A stretch of 11,003 nt of DNA from Candidatus Peregrinibacteria bacterium. GTDB taxonomy: Bacteria; Patescibacteriota; Gracilibacteria; UBA1369; PNNO01. Made by a program: the position numbers and the translations under genes. Each line of letters opens with the position of its first letter. Positions within the stretch are counted from its first letter, which is position 1. The notes under the pieces are model-generated. The model saw only the letters and a list, made by a program, of their open reading frames with translations, did no database searches and was not told the DNA's origin. This document shows positions 7,016 through 11,003 of this stretch, in pieces. Where the stretch lies: assembly GCA_030595015.1 (NCBI GenBank), contig JAUVDZ010000026.1, positions 1 through 11,003 of the forward strand. The letters run 5' to 3'.

Positions 7016-8293
7016 TTATTGTGTTGCAAGCGATACTATTTTCGCTAATTCAGCTCTTGTTATATCTCTATCTGGCATAAAGTTTCCATCTACTCCTTCA
7101 ACGTATCCTAAAACGCTGGCTTTATAAACGTATCCTGCATACCATTGTACGTAATCAACATCACTAAATGGGTTGAAGTCCAATACTGGCGGTTCAACAC
7201 CTTTAACCATTAGTAAGATTTTTACTGCTTCAGCTCTGTTAATGTTTCGTCCTGGATAAAGTTGCCCATCATCTCCTTTTACTACACCTTTTTTATAAGC
7301 TTTAGTTACAATCCCACAAAACCAGTCATCTGAATTTAAATCAGGGAATAAAGTAGAATCGCAAGTTACTTCATCGAATCCAAGTCCAACCATTATCATT
7401 TTGATTGCTTCAGCTCTTACAACTGGTTTATCTGGTTCATAGTTACCGTCTACTCCAACAACAACACCTTTTTCTGCTAAATCTTCTACGTATTCTTTTG
7501 CCCAGTGAGTCTCAATATCAGTAAATACCGGCACATCGTTTTCACCTTTAACTAAAGTTACAGTATTAGAACAACCACGTCTGTCGTCAGTTGTAATTAC
7601 GCAAACTCTGTAATAATTGGTACCTTCAGAAACTGAAGTGTGAAGATAAGATGTTTGATCTGGTTGGCTGTAAACTTCAATATATCCATCAGTAGGATAT
7701 TTTGCATTATCGTTAGTAGTTGAATGTACAACTTTGTACCATTTTAAATCACCACCATCATATGCATTCCAGCTAAGTTCAGCTTTTCCCAGAGTATTTA
7801 AATTTCCAGTCATTGTCATAACAATAGCCGGATCGTCTGTATATGGATCCTGAGCATCATATATTGGCTCAGGGTCTGTAGTATCTGCAGGAGCTTCCGC
7901 AACTTCAAAAGTTAAAGTATTGCTACATGATCTTAAATCATCAGTATTAATTGTACAAACACGATAATAATTTGTGCCTGCTTTAACATCAGCATGTGTA
8001 TAAGTAGTTACAGCAGGGTCGCTAATAGCTTTTACATATCCATCCATAGGATATTTGGCATCAGTATTTGTTTGTGAATGCACAACCTTATACCATTTTA
8101 AATCGCCATCATATTGCGTCCAAGATAACTCTGCGTGACCATCTGCATTAATAGAACCATCCAATGTTACTGAAAATGTATCAGTATCAGTGTAAGGATC
8201 ATCTGTGCTCTCAGTAGTTGCACTAACAGTGTTCACAAAAAGCAAGCTGAACATTCCAAGCACAGCCAGCACTTTGAGAGTGGATTTTTTCAT
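7016..8293 (-). CDS. SLH-domain surface protein with two Cys-paired repeats
   Basis: A 425-residue exported protein. Residues 1-25 are a signal peptide (MKKSTLKV, hydrophobic core, then TVSA before TT). Two tandem repeats of about 100 residues follow, at about 33-131 and 151-247. Both contain LSW, YDG, DLKWYKVVHS, AKYP, DGY and GTNYYRVC, and each has a Cys pair 10 residues apart (C113/C123 and C231/C241) that probably forms a disulfide. They look like beta-sandwich, fibronectin-III-like modules, but the fold is inference. Three SLH domains occupy about 257-305, 316-363 and 376-425 (for example FTDIETHWAKEYV, DGNYEPDKPVVRAEAIK and the final PDRDITRAELAK). SLH domains normally hold proteins non-covalently on pyruvylated cell-wall polymer. 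The gene lies 45 bases downstream of the kinase-like gene. Confidence 0.93.
   Translation of the reverse strand: MKKSTLKVLAVLGMFSLLFVNTVSATTESTDDPYTDTDTFSVTLDGSINADGHAELSWTQYDGDLKWYKVVHSQTNTDAKYPMDGYVKAISDPAVTTYTHADVKAGTNYYRVCTINTDDLRSCSNTLTFEVAEAPADTTDPEPIYDAQDPYTDDPAIVMTMTGNLNTLGKAELSWNAYDGGDLKWYKVVHSTTNDNAKYPTDGYIEVYSQPDQTSYLHTSVSEGTNYYRVCVITTDDRRGCSNTVTLVKGENDVPVFTDIETHWAKEYVEDLAEKGVVVGVDGNYEPDKPVVRAEAIKMIMVGLGFDEVTCDSTLFPDLNSDDWFCGIVTKAYKKGVVKGDDGQLYPGRNINRAEAVKILLMVKGVEPPVLDFNPFSDVDYVQWYAGYVYKASVLGYVEGVDGNFMPDRDITRAELAKIVSLATQ
7553..7843 (-). repeat. Second copy of the ~100-residue repeat in the SLH protein
   Basis: This is residues 151-247 of the SLH protein. It mirrors the first copy at 7901-8197 in order and spacing of its shared motifs, so it probably arose by internal duplication. 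The DNA has diverged more than the protein motifs, so the duplication is not recent. Confidence 0.75.
7901..8197 (-). repeat. First copy of the ~100-residue repeat in the SLH protein
   Basis: This is residues 33-131 of the SLH protein, separated from the second copy by a 19-residue linker rich in Asp, Pro and Thr. It has the same aromatic core (LSW, LKWYKVVHS, TNYYRV) and the same paired cysteines as the second copy. Confidence 0.75.
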
Positions 8294-8305
8294 ATAGAAA
8301 GGTTA

Positions 8306-8334
8306 AGGGTAAAACAATATATTTAACGTATCAA
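8306..8334 (-). promoter_or_regulatory. Possible promoter of the SLH-protein gene
   Basis: On the minus strand TTGATA (8334-8329) and TACCCT (8311-8306) are 17 bases apart, so transcription would start near 8299, about 6 bases before ATG 8293. The -10 keeps only the T, A and final T. The SLH gene may instead be read through from the upstream kinase-like gene. Confidence 0.3.
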
Positions 8335-8338
8335 AGGG

Positions 8339-9649
8339 TTACTTCGTTACATTCTGCTCTTTGCTAATTTCTGTTTTCTGGTCTAAGAATCTTTTGATAA
8401 TTTTCTCATGTTCTTTAGCGCTTAAATTAAAGTCTGGTCTAACTGTATTTACTTTTGCTTTTAAATGCGGGAATAAGTCGATAAACGACTGATCTCTTTC
8501 TGCTTCACAGAAGTTATGAGCCATTCCTAATTGATCTTTTTGATCAATTTCAATTAAATGATTGATTGAAAATAAGATGAGTTTTTTCCACATAGTTTTT
8601 GCATTGTACAGAGCATCTTTTGATAACTCTCCAAAATATCCTTCAAAAAAACCTTTAACTATATTAAATTCATCGATTTGTTTATCTAGTTCCTGGAATA
8701 AAGGAATGCCATGAATTAACCCATTTAATAAAAAGTTACTCATTACTGCAACTAATCCAAGTTCAAAATCTTTCATACAATAATAAAAGTATTTTTGGTC
8801 AGAAATATCTTTAGCAGAAATAACATGATCTAAATCATAGATTACAACTATGCCATTTTCATTATCAACTGAGCAGTTAAACAAATGTGCATCATAATCA
8901 ACAAAGTGTTCATGTAAATGTGAAAGCGATTTTCCAAATTCACGTGCCAGGACTTGTAAAGTTTTTAGAATATCAAAATAATCAGGTTCTGATTGTCCAA
9001 TTTTAGCAATATTTTTTTGCCAGTATTCTAATAATTGCGGATTTATTCGAAGTCCTTTGTCTTCAAATTTTCCTGCAAAGTAAGTTGCTAGTGGTAATTC
9101 TGATTTTGTTCTCATCCCAAATACTCCCACTCCTAAAGATTCGCCCTGATTTTGAAAGTCTTTATATTTTGCATGTGCAATAGGATAGTAAAAAGGATAT
9201 TTTGCAGGTGCACCTTTCCAATTACTATATAAAACATCATAAGCCTTATATTCATGTAATGCCTGTTCGTAATTTTGTGCACCATAAGGCCGCTTTTTTG
9301 GTTTTGTATAAATTGGCTCATCATTATCATCAACTTCGATTTGAAAGTGAACTTCATTTACTCCATCCGGAGCTTTTTGCATGTGTGCTTCATAACCTTC
9401 ATCACGACTCGGTTGAATTACCATGTGGGAATATGCATCAAAAAAACCACAGCCTTTAATTTTAATACCTTTAAAAGGCAATACTTCTTCATCAATTAAC
9501 AAAAAACTACTTCGTCCGGTTTTAACCAGGGGAGGTTGCGTTTTCCACGTTATAACTTCTTCAACAATTCCTTTTTGACCTTTATTTAAAGGGAATTTAT
9601 CTGAAAAATTGATATTTTCTAATTCTAAAGTACTTTCGTCGTGAGACAT
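8339..9649 (-). CDS. Divergent protein-kinase-like fold enzyme, function unknown
   Basis: A 436-residue protein with no signal peptide or membrane segment, so probably cytosolic. The C-terminal lobe has a kinase-like catalytic loop: residues 248-258, HFVDYDAHLFN, carrying D253 and N258 in the D-x4-N spacing of aminoglycoside- and protein-kinase-like enzymes, with D251 where the HxD motif usually has His. A metal-binding-like segment VIYDLDH follows at 269-275, in the place of DFG. N-terminal candidates are K63 or K65 (FKGIKIKG) for the ATP lysine and E133 (QALHEYKAYDVL) for its helix-C partner. I assign only the fold, not a substrate. The start codon shares one base with the DUF5989-like stop (TAATG), so the two are translationally coupled. 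The context suggests a role in cell-envelope modification. Confidence 0.85.
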   Translation of the reverse strand: MSHDESTLELENINFSDKFPLNKGQKGIVEEVITWKTQPPLVKTGRSSFLLIDEEVLPFKGIKIKGCGFFDAYSHMVIQPSRDEGYEAHMQKAPDGVNEVHFQIEVDDNDEPIYTKPKKRPYGAQNYEQALHEYKAYDVLYSNWKGAPAKYPFYYPIAHAKYKDFQNQGESLGVGVFGMRTKSELPLATYFAGKFEDKGLRINPQLLEYWQKNIAKIGQSEPDYFDILKTLQVLAREFGKSLSHLHEHFVDYDAHLFNCSVDNENGIVVIYDLDHVISAKDISDQKYFYYCMKDFELGLVAVMSNFLLNGLIHGIPLFQELDKQIDEFNIVKGFFEGYFGELSKDALYNAKTMWKKLILFSINHLIEIDQKDQLGMAHNFCEAERDQSFIDLFPHLKAKVNTVRPDFNLSAKEHEKIIKRFLDQKTEISKEQNVTK

Positions 9650-9807
9650 TAAAATAAAGTGTAAATAAATGGAGCAAGTGCGCTTCCTTCAGTAAATACA
9701 ATAAGTGCACCAAGTAAAAGCAAAATAATTAAAAGAGGAGCAAGCCACCATTTTTTGCCTTTCACAATATAAGCGAAAACATCCTTAATAGTTTGCATTT
9801 TACTCAT
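9649..9807 (-). CDS. DUF5989-like 52-residue membrane protein
   Basis: A short gene, easily missed. It encodes 52 residues: a basic N-terminal part (MSKMQTIKDVFAYIVKGKKW), a single hydrophobic helix at about 21-38 (WLAPLLIILLLLGALIVF), and the ending TEGSALAPFIYTLF. From memory this closely matches DUF5989, a roughly 50-residue family with the pattern KKWWLLP, LLLGALIV, GSALAPFIYTLF, often found next to SGNH hydrolase, carbamoyltransferase or SxtJ-type membrane genes. Its biochemical role is unknown. The start ATG (9807) overlaps the SGNH stop by 8 bases (ATGAGTAA), and the stop shares its A with the next ATG. A second in-frame Met at residue 4 is an alternative start. It probably sits in the cytoplasmic membrane. 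Confidence 0.85.
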   Translation of the reverse strand: MSKMQTIKDVFAYIVKGKKWWLAPLLIILLLLGALIVFTEGSALAPFIYTLF

Positions 9808-10966
9808 TTACAATAGAGTTAAATAATATTTCTGCAGCAGCTTTATTTCCTTCTGGTGTCCAATGTGGATCTTTTTCTTCCCAGAAATACCAGACATCAT
9901 CATCAGCTTCTCTAAATTTAGGCAGTAAGTCAATAAAATCAATACCCATAGTTTTCAAGTATTGATTTAATCTTGTTTGAGGTCGTGCTTTTAAATAGGC
10001 ATCATCATCAAAATGCATTTCAGGATATTTATTCCAATATTTTTTATTAGTCTGAACATCCATTGGAATAGCAAATACAATCATTCTGGCACCTATTCCT
10101 TCAGCTTCTTGTTTTATTGCAGCAAGCATTAATTCAACCTTTAGCCAGTATTCCGGGAGATCAGGGTCTCCGTGTTCGTCATCCGGTTCTAAATACGCAG
10201 GCCATGTTAATGTCGGCCCATTATTAGGATGACCATATACTCCAATCTTTTTTTCCAAAATTAGCCATCGGGTATATAGAAAGTTCCATAAATATGAAAT
10301 AGGCTCTTCTGATCCTCTATATCTTAATCGGTCTTGATCATCAACATAATGTTTAATATCAATCACTTTAATTAAATTCTCATTTTCATCCAGGGTCCAT
10401 TTATGTCTTCGCATTTCAGTTATGTCATTTCCTGTAAATACTTCAGTCAAAATAATATCCGGCTGTAGCATCAGGCCTTTTTCTTTTAAAATAAGATAAT
10501 TGTTGTCAGTTGTATAACCGATTGATCCTAAATTGATAACTTCCCATTTGTAATATTCATCCCAATCATTAAGCATTCGTTCTAAGACTTCAGGAAAGTT
10601 GTCTTCTTTTGAAACGCCCATTCCAAAAGCATATGAATCACCTAAAAGAACAATCCTTTTAACATTTGAAGGTTTATAAATGGAAACTTCATCATCTCTA
10701 AATCCAAGTTTATTAATCCGAATTTCAGGGACCGGATCGCCATATCCATTGTAATCAACTGCTCCGGGTTTATGACCCCAAACATATGTATCGTTAGTCT
10801 CAAAAATTTTCATATTAACTGCAGTAGGACCCGCTTTTGTGGTTTCGTGCATATATCTTGCCACTCCTTCTCCTATCAAGAATAGAATCAAAAGCATCAC
10901 AAAAAGTGTAATGAGGTTTATGATAATTCTTTTTCCAACTGAAATATGCAGTTTAATCTTTTTCAA
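9800..10966 (-). CDS. Membrane-anchored SGNH-hydrolase / acyltransferase-like protein
   Basis: A 388-residue protein with one N-terminal membrane segment (about 13-33) after a basic start, so the rest is outside the cytoplasmic membrane. The SGNH blocks are all present: GDSYAFGMGV with S111 (block I), NLGSIGY near G147 (block II), TGND with N180 (block III), and DPHWTPEGN with D366 and H368 (block V). These give a full Ser-Asp-His set plus the oxyanion residues. SGNH enzymes are esterases or acyl-transferring enzymes. Members like this often act on extracellular polysaccharides, and AlgJ/AlgX-like proteins are an analogy. The start is TTG 10966, because no ATG or GTG lies between it and an upstream in-frame stop at 10994-10996. 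The 3' end overlaps the DUF5989-like gene by 8 bases. Confidence 0.92.
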   Translation of the reverse strand: MKKIKLHISVGKRIIINLITLFVMLLILFLIGEGVARYMHETTKAGPTAVNMKIFETNDTYVWGHKPGAVDYNGYGDPVPEIRINKLGFRDDEVSIYKPSNVKRIVLLGDSYAFGMGVSKEDNFPEVLERMLNDWDEYYKWEVINLGSIGYTTDNNYLILKEKGLMLQPDIILTEVFTGNDITEMRRHKWTLDENENLIKVIDIKHYVDDQDRLRYRGSEEPISYLWNFLYTRWLILEKKIGVYGHPNNGPTLTWPAYLEPDDEHGDPDLPEYWLKVELMLAAIKQEAEGIGARMIVFAIPMDVQTNKKYWNKYPEMHFDDDAYLKARPQTRLNQYLKTMGIDFIDLLPKFREADDDVWYFWEEKDPHWTPEGNKAAAEILFNSIVNE

Positions 10967-11003
10967 AAGTCTGATCGAATTTAAGAGTTGTACTTATTAC
11001 ATC
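10953..11003 (-). CDS. Possible 3' end of an upstream gene (fragment)
   Basis: One frame reads through the right edge for 16 codons to a TAA at 10955-10953, overlapping the SGNH TTG start by 14 bases. The other two frames meet stops sooner. The peptide (DVISTTLKFDQTFEKD) has no recognisable motif. It may be a real tail of the preceding operon gene, but chance openness over 16 codons is also likely. Confidence 0.25.
   Translation of the reverse strand, partial: DVISTTLKFDQTFEKD

Noticed and set aside
7553..8197. Repeats of the SLH protein as two separate genes
   Set aside because: One continuous 425-codon frame with a single signal peptide and one set of SLH domains covers both.
9202..9499. 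Plus-strand open frames inside the kinase-like gene
   Set aside because: The kinase-like frame runs for 436 codons with catalytic motifs, and the plus-strand peptides are His/Asn-rich with no family resemblance.
1..11003. UGA read as glycine (code 25, as in Gracilibacteria)
   Set aside because: UGA ends tsaB exactly at the ATGA overlap with rsmI and ends the GGQ gene, and the proteins use normal glycine codons throughout.

Overview
The window is AT-rich bacterial chromosomal DNA (roughly one third G+C by eye) with nine well-supported genes, a possible gene tail at the right edge, and short intergenic gaps. It uses the standard bacterial code: UGA ends tsaB and the release-factor-like gene, and glycine is written with ordinary codons. 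No start codon has a recognisable Shine-Dalgarno sequence. The mix of a type IV pseudopilin, a surface protein with SLH domains, thrombospondin-type calcium motifs, a compact tsaB-rsmI pair and a 52-residue DUF5989-like protein fits a Candidate Phyla Radiation (Patescibacteria) genome, perhaps Peregrinibacteria-like. The taxonomy is inference and cannot be settled from this window.

Layout. Positions 1-1877 (minus) hold most of a large secreted protein that runs off the left edge. It has a signal peptide, a thrombospondin type 3-like calcium motif after it, and a MopE-like Asp-rich metal-binding motif near the visible C-terminal end. A 159-base gap carries its probable promoter. A small GGQ release-factor-like ribosome-rescue candidate follows (2037-2459, minus). 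It diverges across a 29-base gap from a plus-strand operon: tsaB (tRNA t6A modification), rsmI (16S rRNA 2'-O-methylation) and a type IV pseudopilin (2489-4396). A good promoter inside the next gap drives an 807-residue, mostly helical, probably cytosolic protein that I do not recognise (4479-6902). A terminator-like hairpin at 6966-7005 separates it from the converging minus-strand block.

The right block is transcribed right to left. It encodes a membrane-anchored SGNH hydrolase or acyltransferase-like protein, a 52-residue DUF5989-like membrane protein, a divergent protein-kinase-like enzyme, and an S-layer-anchored protein with two ~100-residue repeats and three SLH domains. The first three genes overlap by 8 bases and then 1 base, so they are almost certainly co-translated. 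The fourth follows after 45 bases and may also have its own promoter. SGNH and DUF5989 proteins are often found near extracellular-polymer gene sets, so the block is best read as a cell-envelope or surface-modification module. The kinase-like member is the least expected part.
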